DNA of 64,000 nucleotides from Aquimarina megaterium XH134 (GCF_000520975.1 NZ_JACB01000049.1:16986-80985), one strand, 5' to 3'. Shown: positions 9,759 through 18,626, counted from the stretch's first letter. Translations and numbers: made by a program. Notes: a model not told the origin generated them from the sequence alone.

Positions 9759-9879
9759 GAGCGATTGAAATACAATGATTTATTTAAAAAAATAAGGTGA
9801 AGCCTCACAATATAAACTGTTTTTAATAGTTTAGATTGAATTCACAAATTCTATTTAGCCCCTAAATAATAGTGCTCAA

Positions 9880-10902
9880 ATGAACTTAAAAACATTCTAT
9901 GTAGTAGTATTAGTACTGGTATCTCCGTTTGTCTTCTCGCAAGAAGGTATTCCTGTATACTCTGATTATCTATCTGATAATTTGTACTTGATACATCCTG
10001 CAATGGCTGGTGCATCAAATGCTAATAAAATTAGACTTACTGCCAGAAAGCAATGGTTTGATGTGAATAATGCACCTAATCTACAGACATTAAATATTAA
10101 TTTTAGAACTGGCGAGAAATCTGGTTTAGGAGGAATTGTATATAGAGATGAAAACGGTAGGTTTTCCCAGACAGGACTGTATTTAACATATGCTTATCAT
10201 CTTTTGTTTTCGAGAGATAGAACAGATCTAAACATGTTATCTTTTGGCCTTAGTGCCGGTTTGATACAATCTAATGTAGATTTAAGAGGGCTTGATGATC
10301 CTTTTGATCCAGATCCTGTAATTCTTGATAGAGTACAAAAAGATGTATATTACAATGTTGATGTAGGGTTATCTTATAACTATTTAGAATGGTATGCACA
10401 TATTACTGTTAAAAACATATTGCCAACTGTTCGTGATATTTTTGATAATAATACCCCGATACGAGAATCTAATAATCAACGTAGATATATCTTTTCTTTA
10501 GGGTATTTGTTTGGTATTGGTGCTACTCCCTGGAGTTTAGAGCCATCTATTATGTATCAAGCTACAGATGAAACTCAAGAAAGCACCATTGATGCTAATT
10601 TAAAAGTATACAGAGATTTTAGTTCGAGCACTTTATGGGGAGGAATATCTTACAGACGTAGCCTAGATGGAGCAGAATTTTCTCAAGATGGCACTTCTGT
10701 AGAAAGCCAGCAATTGCAATACATAACTCCGTTTTTGGGAATTAATTATAAAAAATGGATGGCTGGGTATACCTACAGTTATCAATTAAATTCGGTAGTG
10801 CTTAGTAATGGTGGTTTTCATCAAATTACTCTAGGGTACGATTTTGGAAAACGTAAGGAAAGATGGGATTGTAATTGCCCTGCGGTTAATTCTAAAAACT
10901 AA
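9880..10902 (+). CDS. PorP/SprF family type IX secretion outer-membrane protein
   Basis: A 340-residue beta-barrel protein with a cleavable signal peptide (cut near FVFSQ-EG). The family pattern is clear: YSDYLSDNLYLIHPAMAGAS, RKQWFDVNNAPNLQTLNI, GLGGIVYRDENGRFSQTG and a final strand GFHQITLGYDFGK. PorP/SprF proteins sit in the outer membrane and help export or anchor large adhesins through the T9SS and gliding machinery. They are usually encoded next to a giant repeat adhesin. Here none is adjacent: an intrinsic terminator and a convergent rhodanese gene follow. It may therefore serve a partner elsewhere. Several other PorP/SprF paralogs would be expected in such a genome. Confidence 0.9.
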   Translation: MNLKTFYVVVLVLVSPFVFSQEGIPVYSDYLSDNLYLIHPAMAGASNANKIRLTARKQWFDVNNAPNLQTLNINFRTGEKSGLGGIVYRDENGRFSQTGLYLTYAYHLLFSRDRTDLNMLSFGLSAGLIQSNVDLRGLDDPFDPDPVILDRVQKDVYYNVDVGLSYNYLEWYAHITVKNILPTVRDIFDNNTPIRESNNQRRYIFSLGYLFGIGATPWSLEPSIMYQATDETQESTIDANLKVYRDFSSSTLWGGISYRRSLDGAEFSQDGTSVESQQLQYITPFLGINYKKWMAGYTYSYQLNSVVLSNGGFHQITLGYDFGKRKERWDCNCPAVNSKN

Positions 10903-10925
10903 TCACAGTATAAAAATATTACATA

Positions 10926-10967
10926 AAAAATATAAATGGTTGCAAATTTGCAACCATTTATATTTTT
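10926..10967. terminator. Bidirectional terminator between convergent genes
   Basis: A near-perfect palindrome centred between 10946 and 10947 with about 21 paired bases per arm (core ATGGTTGCAAA / TTTGCAACCAT), A-rich on the left and T-rich on the right. It lies between the PorP/SprF stop and the stop of the convergent rhodanese gene and would end transcription in both directions. Its right edge touches the rhodanese stop codon. Confidence 0.85.
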
Positions 10968-11478
10968 ATTTGGTAAAAGTACCATCAAATTGTAGCCTTT
11001 GATCTTTTATAGGGACCAAAGAAGATAATTCATATACATTTTTATAACCATATCCATAGAGATTTATAAATGTTGGGATATTTAACGCCAGAGGAGCCAT
11101 TTTGGAAGCAAAATTAATAGAGTCTCCATCGATATTGTTATTACAATAAATCAAAATACGAGTCTTTTTGGAAGGTATTTTTTTTGCCAGTTTCCCTTCT
11201 GTGAAATCAGAAAAATTGATATGAGTTGCTCCTTTAAGGTGCTTTTGTTTGTAAGCACTTTCAGAACGAGTGTCTAATAAAATAGTGTTCTCATCTGTCA
11301 TATACTTTAGAAAAGTCTCCAAAGGAATTAATCGTTCTTTTCTATATTCTAAAATTTCTTCAGATATTTCTAGAAAAGAATCATAATCAACATTCGATTT
11401 TGATAACTTCTTTTGTTGCTGTGCCTGCATTGACATAGGTATTAGAATTAGTATAATTACTTTAATAACTGTTTTCAT
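10966..11478 (-). CDS. Secreted rhodanese-like domain protein
   Basis: A 170-residue protein with an N-terminal signal peptide (hydrophobic residues 5-18, cut near MQAQ) and a single rhodanese domain from about residue 50. It has ILLDTRSESAYKQKHLKGA, typical of the first half of the domain, and the active-site loop YCNNNIDGDS with the catalytic cysteine C112. Single-domain rhodaneses move sulfane sulfur or act as persulfide sensors. Export suggests a periplasmic role, but the substrate is unknown. It reads leftwards, downstream of the VWA lipoprotein gene with a 43-base gap, so the two may be one transcript. Confidence 0.85.
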   Translation of the reverse strand: MKTVIKVIILILIPMSMQAQQQKKLSKSNVDYDSFLEISEEILEYRKERLIPLETFLKYMTDENTILLDTRSESAYKQKHLKGATHINFSDFTEGKLAKKIPSKKTRILIYCNNNIDGDSINFASKMAPLALNIPTFINLYGYGYKNVYELSSLVPIKDQRLQFDGTFTK

Positions 11479-11521
11479 CTTGACTGTTTATTTTTCTTGA
11501 AGTACCCTGTTTTTTTATGAT

Positions 11522-12694
11522 TTATTCTTCCCAGGAGAAAGATTTTTTTCTTCCTTGCTTTTTGATAGCATTTAGTAAAGCAGCTTCTAGGTTTGTATCA
11601 TCTTTTTTACTGTTTTCTTTGATATACGATACACGCTTTTTATTTAACTCTTTAATTTTTTGTTGTATCTCTTTACGCGTTTTGCTTTTTTCTGCGATAT
11701 ATTGCTTTAACTCAGCTTTAGATTTTCCTTTAAGCTCTTTTGGTAATTCGTCTTTTGCTACTTTTTCGACTTCAAAAGCTTCGTCTTCTGCAGCATCGAT
11801 TAGATCCCAGCTTTTGTTTTTATAGAAACCAGAACTCTTACTAACGGTTCGACTTACAGCATTAGCAGAACTGTAGGATCTTGCATTACTATCCTGTTCA
11901 GCTTGTAATTGTCTTTTTTGAGCGCCTTGGTGACCATAATAGATATATGTACCATTTAATTTATGATTGAGCTTAAGAATAATATCATCATATGGTGTTG
12001 CAATATGTACGGTTTCACGATTATGATCAATTGCACTATATTCTCCAGTTGTAATATCGGCTCCGTGTTTCCACATTGTCTCAATACCTTGTCTATAATT
12101 ACCACAAAAAATGGTGTTAATCGTAATATCTTTTTCTAATGCATCTGTTGCTGCATCTTTATAATCAACCGGCCCTTGGGTAAAGGGTTCGTTGCCAGCT
12201 ATGAAGATTAGTTTTAAATGATCATTATTTTTTTTCCAACCTAATTGATTAATTGAAGTATTGATCACTTTACCACAATATTCATTTCCTCCATTAGTTG
12301 TAAGTGCAAAAAGTTCTTTGGATATTTCATCTAAATCATCAGAGAACGGTAAGACTTGTCTAATAAATCCTTCTTGAGATGGTAAACCATCATTACCATA
12401 TTCATATAATGCTATTTCCAGCTTTATTTTGTTATGACCGCATTTTGCATAAGAAAGTTCATTTACGATTTCCCATAGTTGAGCCTTAGCCTGGTCAATA
12501 AGCCCATCCATACTATTACTGGTGTCTAATAGTAAAGCTACTTGTATGTTACGTGTATTAGGATCGGTTTTGGTAGTTTGTATTAGGTGGTTTTTTTCTT
12601 TTTGAAATGCGAGATCGGAGTTCGGTTTATTATTTGCGTTACAAGAAATAGTAACAAGTAAACATAACATGCTCCATGTAAAAAATGTCTTCAT
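11522..12694 (-). CDS. VWA domain lipoprotein
   Basis: A 390-residue lipoprotein (signal MKTFFTWSMLCLLVTISC, lipobox C18) with a von Willebrand factor A domain. The metal-ion adhesion site DxSxS is visible as DTSNS (D57, S59, S61), followed by the alternating strands expected of the fold (IKLEIALYEYG, LKLIFIAGNEPF, DITINTIFCG). The C-terminal third (about residues 290-390) is a charged, probably coiled-coil stretch rich in Lys and Glu. VWA domains mediate protein binding through the metal site; the partner here is unknown. The placement suggests a periplasmic or surface role. It may be co-transcribed with the rhodanese. Confidence 0.85.
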   Translation of the reverse strand: MKTFFTWSMLCLLVTISCNANNKPNSDLAFQKEKNHLIQTTKTDPNTRNIQVALLLDTSNSMDGLIDQAKAQLWEIVNELSYAKCGHNKIKLEIALYEYGNDGLPSQEGFIRQVLPFSDDLDEISKELFALTTNGGNEYCGKVINTSINQLGWKKNNDHLKLIFIAGNEPFTQGPVDYKDAATDALEKDITINTIFCGNYRQGIETMWKHGADITTGEYSAIDHNRETVHIATPYDDIILKLNHKLNGTYIYYGHQGAQKRQLQAEQDSNARSYSSANAVSRTVSKSSGFYKNKSWDLIDAAEDEAFEVEKVAKDELPKELKGKSKAELKQYIAEKSKTRKEIQQKIKELNKKRVSYIKENSKKDDTNLEAALLNAIKKQGRKKSFSWEE

Positions 12695-12911
12695 AGTTTC
12701 CTTTTTTAATTTTGGATAAAACTATAGTTAACTTTTTTGATTAAAAATCTATAATGAGGGACTAGTTAATATAAATGAGGGAACTTACTCTTTTGATTAG
12801 GGAAGTTTCTTTTTTGTCCTAAAAAGCTACTGTAAAACAGTATAATCAAGTGATTCTAATTTTATTATCCCACTTAAATGGGTTAAGTTTACCTTGTTTT
12901 AATAGTATATA

Positions 12912-15125
12912 ATGAAGAAGATTGGTTTGATAATAGTATTTCTTTGGTTCCTTCCTGTATTGGTTTTGGGGCAAGAAAACGCTAGAATGAAACGACCAGA
13001 ATCGATGAGTATTAAAGGTTCTGTGAAGGAGAAGAGCACCCGAAAAGCAATTAGAGATGTTGATGTGACTGTTCTGGGAAAAGGGACCGTTACAACTGAT
13101 GTTTTTGGTGATTTTAGGATTGAAGCCCGTGTTGGAGATGAACTTGTAATTACTCATGATAGTTTTAATACTATACGATATACAATTAAGGATGGCCAAA
13201 GAATTGATATTGAAGTACAGGATAATCCGCAAGAGGCTAAATCACCTTCGATTTCAAAACAAAAAAGAGAGTCGAGATATCAGGAAAACCTTAGAGCAGC
13301 AAAAAGTTCTTTGAAAAAGGATGCCGCTACGAGTATAGAATATATCACTAATGCATTAGAAACAATACGAGATGATGATCCTTCATCAGACGATAAAAAA
13401 GCCGAATTATTTGAATCGTTAGCAGATATTTATGAGTACTGGAAACAGCCAGATCTTGCAGAGAGTAACTACCTTCTTAGTCTTAAAAATAAATATAACG
13501 CAGATGTAAAAATTAAATTAGCTAATGCTCAACTAGAAGGAAAAAATTACCAGGCAGCTCTAAATACTTTTGATGAATTACGGCGATCCAGGTTGAGTAA
13601 TACTCAAAAGGCTATTGTTTATGAAGGTCTGGGAGATAGTTATAAAGGGTTGCAAAATTATCCTGATGCCATTACTAATTACAATAAAGCTCTTTCTATA
13701 AGCCAGAGAAAAAAGCTGGATGATAAGGTGATTTTGTTAAACTCTAAGCTAGCCGAAGTATTACAACAAGAGGGGAATATTAGAGATGCAGAGGAGTATT
13801 TGGATAATTCGGTGCAACTGGCACAACAAAAGGATAAAAAAACATCTGCGAGACAACGATCTGTTGCAGCAGATTTTTATAACAAGAGTAATAGCTATGG
13901 TAAAGAGATACAATTAAGAAAAGAAGCACTCGAGGATATCGAAGAGATTGAAGAAAGCAATGATAATGATGGTCCACAGGCAGAGAAAGACAATTCTTTA
14001 ACTACTCAAGTGCAAAATTATAAAATTGCCAGTGCTTTTGCAGCACAAGAAGCATATGATGAAGCCATACCATATTTAGAAGAAAGTATTAAAGAGGCAG
14101 AATCAAAAAATGATCTTATTGTTCAAAAAGATGCTACCCGAAAACTAGGAGAAGTATATCGAGAAAAAGGAGAGTTAGAAAAAGCATCAGATGCCTTCAA
14201 AGAATATGAGGTAATCATAGATAAGTTATATATTCAAAAAGATCAGGAGATATCACAGGCAACTCGTTTTAGCAGAGAACTAGCGCAGAGAGCAAATAGA
14301 ATTACTACATTAGAGAAAGATAGGGAGTTAAATGAAGCAAGATATGAATTGGCATTTGCTTCGCAAGAAATAGCAAATCAACAAAGTATACGACAACAAA
14401 TTGTAATCTATTTTTTAATTGGGTTAATGGTTTTATTACTTCTTGCTGGGTATTTGATGTATCGTAATATGAAGCAACAACGATATGCAAATAATATTTT
14501 AGCTTTAAAATCACTACGCTCCCAAATGAATCCACATTTTATTTTTAATGCTTTAAATTCTGTGAATACATTTATAGCAACAAGTGATGAAAGAACAGCA
14601 AATAGATATCTTACTGATTTTTCGTTATTGATGAGAGCTGTTTTAGAGAATAGTGAAGAAGATTTTATTCCTCTAGAAAAAGAGATAGAACTCTTAAGAT
14701 TATATGTGCAATTAGAGCATTTTAGGTTTCAGGATAAATTTGAATATACAGTTGAGGTTGATCCAGAAATCGATATTAATGAATATATGATTCCTCCTAT
14801 GTTATTGCAGCCATATGTAGAAAATGCGGTATGGCATGGACTACGATATAAAATTGAAAAGGGGCTGTTATCCATACGTTTTCAAAAAGCAACATCAGAA
14901 AGTATAGAAATTACAATTACTGATGATGGAATTGGACGTAAAAAATCTAAAGAACTGAAAACGCATAATCAAAAACTTCAAAAATCCAGAGGAATGGGTA
15001 ATATCAAAAAGAGAATTGCCATCCTTAATGAAATGTATAAAGATAAGGTTGATGTGTTTATATCGGATCTCGAAGATAATACAGAAGGAACGCAGGTAAA
15101 ATTAATTCTTAAGAAAGACAAGTAA
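12912..15125 (+). CDS. Sensor histidine kinase with carboxypeptidase-like and TPR sensor region
   Basis: A 737-residue LytS-type kinase. Order: signal peptide (residues 1-18), a carboxypeptidase-regulatory-like beta domain (about 34-95, SIKGSVKEKSTRKAIRDVDV), a set of TPR repeats (about 110-430), coiled coil, one transmembrane helix (about 497-518), the His_kinase box SQMNPHFIFNALN with phospho-acceptor H542, and a C-terminal HATPase (ENAVWHGLRYK, DDGIGR, RGMGNIKKRI). The sensor part therefore lies in the periplasm. It is translationally coupled to the LytTR regulator: the regulator ATG directly follows the stop. TPR kinases of this layout are common in Flavobacteriaceae; the signal is unknown. 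The neighbouring small double-glycine peptide gene makes peptide signalling a testable idea. Confidence 0.92.
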   Translation: MKKIGLIIVFLWFLPVLVLGQENARMKRPESMSIKGSVKEKSTRKAIRDVDVTVLGKGTVTTDVFGDFRIEARVGDELVITHDSFNTIRYTIKDGQRIDIEVQDNPQEAKSPSISKQKRESRYQENLRAAKSSLKKDAATSIEYITNALETIRDDDPSSDDKKAELFESLADIYEYWKQPDLAESNYLLSLKNKYNADVKIKLANAQLEGKNYQAALNTFDELRRSRLSNTQKAIVYEGLGDSYKGLQNYPDAITNYNKALSISQRKKLDDKVILLNSKLAEVLQQEGNIRDAEEYLDNSVQLAQQKDKKTSARQRSVAADFYNKSNSYGKEIQLRKEALEDIEEIEESNDNDGPQAEKDNSLTTQVQNYKIASAFAAQEAYDEAIPYLEESIKEAESKNDLIVQKDATRKLGEVYREKGELEKASDAFKEYEVIIDKLYIQKDQEISQATRFSRELAQRANRITTLEKDRELNEARYELAFASQEIANQQSIRQQIVIYFLIGLMVLLLLAGYLMYRNMKQQRYANNILALKSLRSQMNPHFIFNALNSVNTFIATSDERTANRYLTDFSLLMRAVLENSEEDFIPLEKEIELLRLYVQLEHFRFQDKFEYTVEVDPEIDINEYMIPPMLLQPYVENAVWHGLRYKIEKGLLSIRFQKATSESIEITITDDGIGRKKSKELKTHNQKLQKSRGMGNIKKRIAILNEMYKDKVDVFISDLEDNTEGTQVKLILKKDK

Positions 15126-15857
15126 ATGAACTTAACCGCAATCATAGTAGATGATGAAGCTAATAGCCGAGCGATACTTAGAAATTATTTAGGTAAGTAT
15201 TGCCCATCGGTTACCATTTTGGGAGAGGCAGCCAGTGTAAAAGAAACATTGGTATTGCTAGAATCTTACACTCCTGATATGTTGTTTTTGGATGTAGAAA
15301 TGCCATATGGCAATGCATTTGATTTATTAGAACAAGTACCTGATCGCACATTCGAAATTGTCTTTGTAACCGCCTATGATCATTATGCGGTAGATGCTCT
15401 AAACGCTCAGGCAACCTATTACTTGTTAAAACCTATTGCAATTGATAATCTTATCAAAGCTGTTGATCATGTAAGTTATATCAAGCAAAGGGAAACCGCT
15501 CTATTGGATACTGTTTTAGTTCCTAAGGTGACAACTGTTGAAGGTAAAATCACTATTCCGCAACAAGATGGTTTCGAGGTTCTACAAATTTCTGATATTA
15601 TGTATTGCGAAGCTGATGATAACTATACAAAAATTTACCTGGATAAAGGCCAAAAGTTAGTAAGTAAAACGCTAAAATATTTTGAAGAATCCCTAAATCC
15701 ACACGGGTTTGTAAGAACTCATAAAAGTTATTTGGTGAATGTTAGTAAAATAACACGATATCGGAAGGGGAAGGGGGGGAGTATTGTACTTTCTTCAGGA
15801 AAAGAGTTAGCGGTGTCTTCTTCTAAAAAAGGAACATTATTGAATTATTTTAAATAA
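15126..15857 (+). CDS. LytTR family response regulator
   Basis: A 243-residue regulator with an N-terminal receiver domain (acidic DD at 9-10, phospho-acceptor D56 in LFLDVEMP, conserved K in YLLKPI) and a C-terminal LytTR DNA-binding domain (about 140-243: DIMYCEADDNYTKIYL, FVRTHKSYLVNVSKITRYRKG). Its start codon follows the kinase stop immediately, so the two form a cognate pair. LytTR regulators often bind direct repeats close to their target promoters. The nearest candidate target is the peptide gene 115 bases downstream. Confidence 0.95.
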   Translation: MNLTAIIVDDEANSRAILRNYLGKYCPSVTILGEAASVKETLVLLESYTPDMLFLDVEMPYGNAFDLLEQVPDRTFEIVFVTAYDHYAVDALNAQATYYLLKPIAIDNLIKAVDHVSYIKQRETALLDTVLVPKVTTVEGKITIPQQDGFEVLQISDIMYCEADDNYTKIYLDKGQKLVSKTLKYFEESLNPHGFVRTHKSYLVNVSKITRYRKGKGGSIVLSSGKELAVSSSKKGTLLNYFK

Positions 15858-15972
15858 TCCTAATCGATAATTATGAAGTTTTTATTTTTTCTGTTAAAAC
15901 ACTTTAAAAAAACAAGTGTTAGTTATTGTAATTTGTAATATCCACTATTATTAACTACAAAAACTTAAAATA

Positions 15973-16191
15973 ATGAAAAAAAGAGAATCGTTAAAAAAGC
16001 TATCTCTAGAAAAAATCAAAATTTCTAATCTGGCCTCTAAAGCTATCAAAGGAGGAACAGCTAACCCATCATTACACAGTTGTGCCGGACAGGGTAATAA
16101 CCCAGGTCAAACTTGTTATACTAATAATTGTGGAGGTACTGGTGGAGGAACGGGTACTGGTGGCGGAATTAGTGGTCCTATTTATTGTTAA
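15973..16191 (+). CDS. Double-glycine leader peptide, class I lanthipeptide-like precursor
   Basis: A 72-residue peptide with two distinct halves. The leader (1-28) is Lys-rich with the pattern LKKLSLEKIKISNL and ends in GG (27-28). This matches the leader type of Bacteroidota class I lanthipeptides and related double-glycine natural-product peptides. The predicted core (29-72) has four cysteines (37, 48, 53 and the last residue 72), several Ser/Thr and a Gly/Thr-rich tail (GGTGGGTGTGGG). No dehydratase, cyclase, radical SAM enzyme, protease or ABC exporter is in the window, so it is an orphan precursor here. It follows the LytTR kinase/regulator pair and ends in a long-armed hairpin. Modification and export are inferred from family resemblance only. 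Confidence 0.7.
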   Translation: MKKRESLKKLSLEKIKISNLASKAIKGGTANPSLHSCAGQGNNPGQTCYTNNCGGTGGGTGTGGGISGPIYC

Positions 16192-16211
16192 TCTATCTTT
16201 TGTAAGATATG

Positions 16212-16308
16212 AAGATTGTCTAGAAGTAATCTGTTTGTTGTCTTTTTTGAAAATTAATTTGTTGCTTTTTCTTGTAAAAACTAAGAACATGATTTTTTAG
16301 ACAATCTT
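16212..16308 (+). terminator. Long-loop inverted repeat after the peptide gene
   Basis: AAGATTGTCTA (16212-16222) and TAGACAATCTT (16298-16308) are perfect 11-base inverted arms separated by 75 bases, followed by a T run. The arms start 20 bases past the peptide stop. It may be an unusual terminator or a 3' structured RNA; the large loop is atypical for a simple terminator. Confidence 0.5.
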
Positions 16309-16332
16309 TTTTAAGTTTATATAGTATAAAAA

Positions 16333-17121
16333 CTAAAAATCTAAAGTTTTTACAGTATATGTAATAGTGTTTTTGTGTAAAATATTCTTTAGTATATCTG
16401 CATTACCATTAGTATATAAAGTGTGTTCACCTATTTTAGAGTCTAGGTTTAAAAGTTGATTTGCGATCAATACAGCTTTGGTTTGTCGTGCAACAGCTTC
16501 TCCCGAATCGATAATTGTAATCTGATCGGAAAGGATTTTTTTTAGAAGAGGGATTAGATAAGGGTAATGTGTACATCCAAGAACTAAATGGTCTATGTTT
16601 TTGTCAAGCATAGGAGTGATATAAGAATGAAGTAAAGTATGCATTTCATCTGTGTTTATCTTTCCATTTTCGATAAGTTCTACCAATCCAGTACCAACAA
16701 CTTCAATAACTTCAATATTTTGAGTATACAGATCCGACGTTTTGACAAATAATTCACTAGATAAAGTACCTTTTGTGGCGAGTATACCTACTTTTTTTGT
16801 TCTGGTATGAATAGCAGCAGGTTTTATAGCAGGCTCGATACCTATAATGGGTACGTCATACTTAGATCGTAGTGTTTTTATGGCATTTGTAGTTGCGGTA
16901 TTACATGCAACCACAATGATCTTGCAATTTAGCTCAAGGAGCTTCTCGGTGTTTTTAATGCTTAATGCTGTAATCTCTTCTTTGCTACGCTTACCATAAG
17001 GAGCATATTTGCTATCAGCTAGAAAGATAGTATCCTCATGTGGTAATAGAGAGGTGATTTCTTTCCAGATAGTTGTTCCACCAACACCTGAGTCAAATAT
17101 ACCAATAGGTTGATTTTGCAT
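16333..17121 (-). CDS. murI: Glutamate racemase
   Basis: Converts L-glutamate to D-glutamate for peptidoglycan precursor synthesis. Family motifs are IGIFDSGVGG at the N-terminus, YAPYG, the first catalytic cysteine in VVACNTAT and the second in LVLGCTHYPYL. I start at the ATG at 17121 (MQNQPIGIFDSG), giving 262 residues. The longer frame from 17169 would run through an intrinsic terminator, which argues against it. It is the last gene of a run nadK-DUF6089-uppS-bamA-ompH-ompH-murI, a conserved cell-envelope order in Flavobacteriaceae. Confidence 0.95.
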   Translation of the reverse strand: MQNQPIGIFDSGVGGTTIWKEITSLLPHEDTIFLADSKYAPYGKRSKEEITALSIKNTEKLLELNCKIIVVACNTATTNAIKTLRSKYDVPIIGIEPAIKPAAIHTRTKKVGILATKGTLSSELFVKTSDLYTQNIEVIEVVGTGLVELIENGKINTDEMHTLLHSYITPMLDKNIDHLVLGCTHYPYLIPLLKKILSDQITIIDSGEAVARQTKAVLIANQLLNLDSKIGEHTLYTNGNADILKNILHKNTITYTVKTLDF

Positions 17122-17152
17122 AATTACATGATAGTTTATCTCAAAAATAAAA

Positions 17153-17179
17153 AAACAGTGAGATGTCATCTCACTGTTT
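17153..17179 (-). terminator. Terminator of the ompH transcript
   Basis: Arms AAACAGTGAGATG (17153-17165) and CATCTCACTGTTT (17167-17179) are perfectly complementary and flanked by A and T runs. On the minus strand it lies about 35 bases after the ompH stop and just before murI, so murI may be read from its own promoter or by readthrough. Confidence 0.8.
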
Positions 17180-17212
17180 TTTTATTTTTATTAAAAGTTT
17201 AAAGTAAAACTG

Positions 17213-17722
17213 TTAAATACCTAAATCTTTTTTTACATCTGCCATTAGGTTTTTACCATCAGCCATAATTACTCCGGTACCTGTAGTAGAATCTAATACA
17301 TATTGAAAACCTTGCGCTCTTGCTACCTTTTGGATAGATGTACGTGCTTGTTCATAGATAGGCTTCATTAATTCGATCTCTTTTTTCTGAAGATCTTGAA
17401 GCGCATTTGTTCTATAATCGTTAATGCTTTTTTCTGTAGCCTGTACTTCTTGTTGTCTTTTTAAATTCTCTTCATCCGTCTTAGTTTCAGCTTCCTGAGA
17501 ATATTTTTTAATAGTGTTTTGTAACTCTAACACCATATTTCTGATTTCTGCATCATAAGTCTTATTTAATTTTTCGATCTCACTTTTTGCAGCTTTAAAA
17601 GCAGGCATTGCTTCTACAAGCTCCTGTGATGCTATATGTGCTACTTTAGATTGAGCATTCACAAAACTTGAGCTTCCTATGGTAATTGCAATAGCTACTA
17701 ATAACGTTCTAAATTGTTTCAT
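17213..17722 (-). CDS. OmpH/Skp family periplasmic chaperone (first copy)
   Basis: A 169-residue OmpH-like (Skp) protein with a signal peptide cut near SFVNA-QS. It has a short beta segment (KVAHIASQELVEAMPAFKAA) and a long helical coiled coil (about 40-120), then the C-terminal strand YVLDSTTGTGVIMADG. Skp binds unfolded outer-membrane barrel proteins in the periplasm and hands them to BamA. It is the second of two OmpH genes downstream of bamA on the same strand, 46 bases after its paralog. Length and layout are normal. Confidence 0.9.
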   Translation of the reverse strand: MKQFRTLLVAIAITIGSSSFVNAQSKVAHIASQELVEAMPAFKAAKSEIEKLNKTYDAEIRNMVLELQNTIKKYSQEAETKTDEENLKRQQEVQATEKSINDYRTNALQDLQKKEIELMKPIYEQARTSIQKVARAQGFQYVLDSTTGTGVIMADGKNLMADVKKDLGI

Positions 17723-17768
17723 TTGTAAGTATTATTAAAGGGTGTTATAAATTTATAAAATTAATTAT

Positions 17769-18626
17769 TTAATCATTGTCTTTTCTACTATCAGCATCAG
17801 ACGATGAGTCATTATTTTTTAGATTTTCTCTTTGAGTTTTTAAAGCTTTAATAGAATCTTTCTTTCTTTTTTGTAATTCTAATAATCGGGCTCTTCTTTC
17901 TTCGAACTCTTTCTTTTTTGCAGCTCTTATAGAATCTCTTTGAGCTTTACGCTCTGCAAGAAGTTGTTCTCTTTCTGATAATCTTTTTTGAGCTTCACGT
18001 TCTCTGTCAGATACTTCAGCTTCTTGTTCTGCATTTCTTTTTTCAGCTCTTTCCAGGGCTTTCTTATCTTTCTTACTATTGAGCTGTTTTCTTTTTGAAG
18101 CTCTATTTATTCTAAGTAACACCTGATCACTTATATCGAATCGATCTGCAGAATATAACATTACTAAATCTGCTGATTTATCAAAAACGAAATCGTATTT
18201 TTTGTTTTTAGCAATTTCTTGAACTGCTACAAAAACTTGATCCTGTACTGGTTGAACTAATCTCTTTTTTTGAATAAAAAGATCTCCATTAGGGCCAAAT
18301 CGTTTTTGTTGATATTCTAATATTTCTTTTTCTTTAAAAAAGATATCTTCTTCTCTTTCTTCGATTAGCTCTTTGGTTAGTAAGACTCTTTCATTATTAA
18401 GGTCTTTACGCATTTCTTCAACTTCTTTAAGTTCTGCTTCTATTTCAACTTTCCATTTTTGTACTTTGGTTTCGAGTTCAGAAGAAGCTTCGTTGTATTC
18501 TGGAACGTTTTCCAGAATATAGCTCATATCGATATAGCCAATCCTAATACCTTTCTGTGCATGTACTGCGTTTGTGAAAAATAGCCAACTGACTGCTGCA
18601 ACTAGTAAAAGACCCTTTGTTTTCAT
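17769..18626 (-). CDS. OmpH/Skp family chaperone with long charged tail (second copy)
   Basis: A 285-residue OmpH homolog starting at the ATG at 18626 (MKTKGLLLVAAVSWLFF, signal peptide); the longer frame from 18698 overlaps bamA and lacks a sensible N-terminus. The OmpH core (about 25-165) contains RIGYIDMSYILENVPEYNEA and YDFVFDKSADLVMLYSADRFD. After it comes about 110 residues of very charged Lys/Arg/Glu sequence (repeats like REREAQKRLSER and KKKEFEERRARL), predicted as one long helix and absent from the shorter paralog. It follows bamA by 35 bases. The tail may extend the chaperone arms or contact the cell wall; that is inference. Confidence 0.88.
   Translation of the reverse strand: MKTKGLLLVAAVSWLFFTNAVHAQKGIRIGYIDMSYILENVPEYNEASSELETKVQKWKVEIEAELKEVEEMRKDLNNERVLLTKELIEEREEDIFFKEKEILEYQQKRFGPNGDLFIQKKRLVQPVQDQVFVAVQEIAKNKKYDFVFDKSADLVMLYSADRFDISDQVLLRINRASKRKQLNSKKDKKALERAEKRNAEQEAEVSDREREAQKRLSEREQLLAERKAQRDSIRAAKKKEFEERRARLLELQKRKKDSIKALKTQRENLKNNDSSSDADSRKDND

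Noticed and set aside
12846..13232. Minus-strand frame over the start of the histidine kinase
   Set aside because: It is antisense to the kinase coding sequence and shows no family features.
16072..16300. Overlapping frames on both strands over the RiPP-like gene
   Set aside because: They are shadows of the low-complexity Gly/Thr coding stretch; the plus-strand frame at 15973 has the leader and core pattern.
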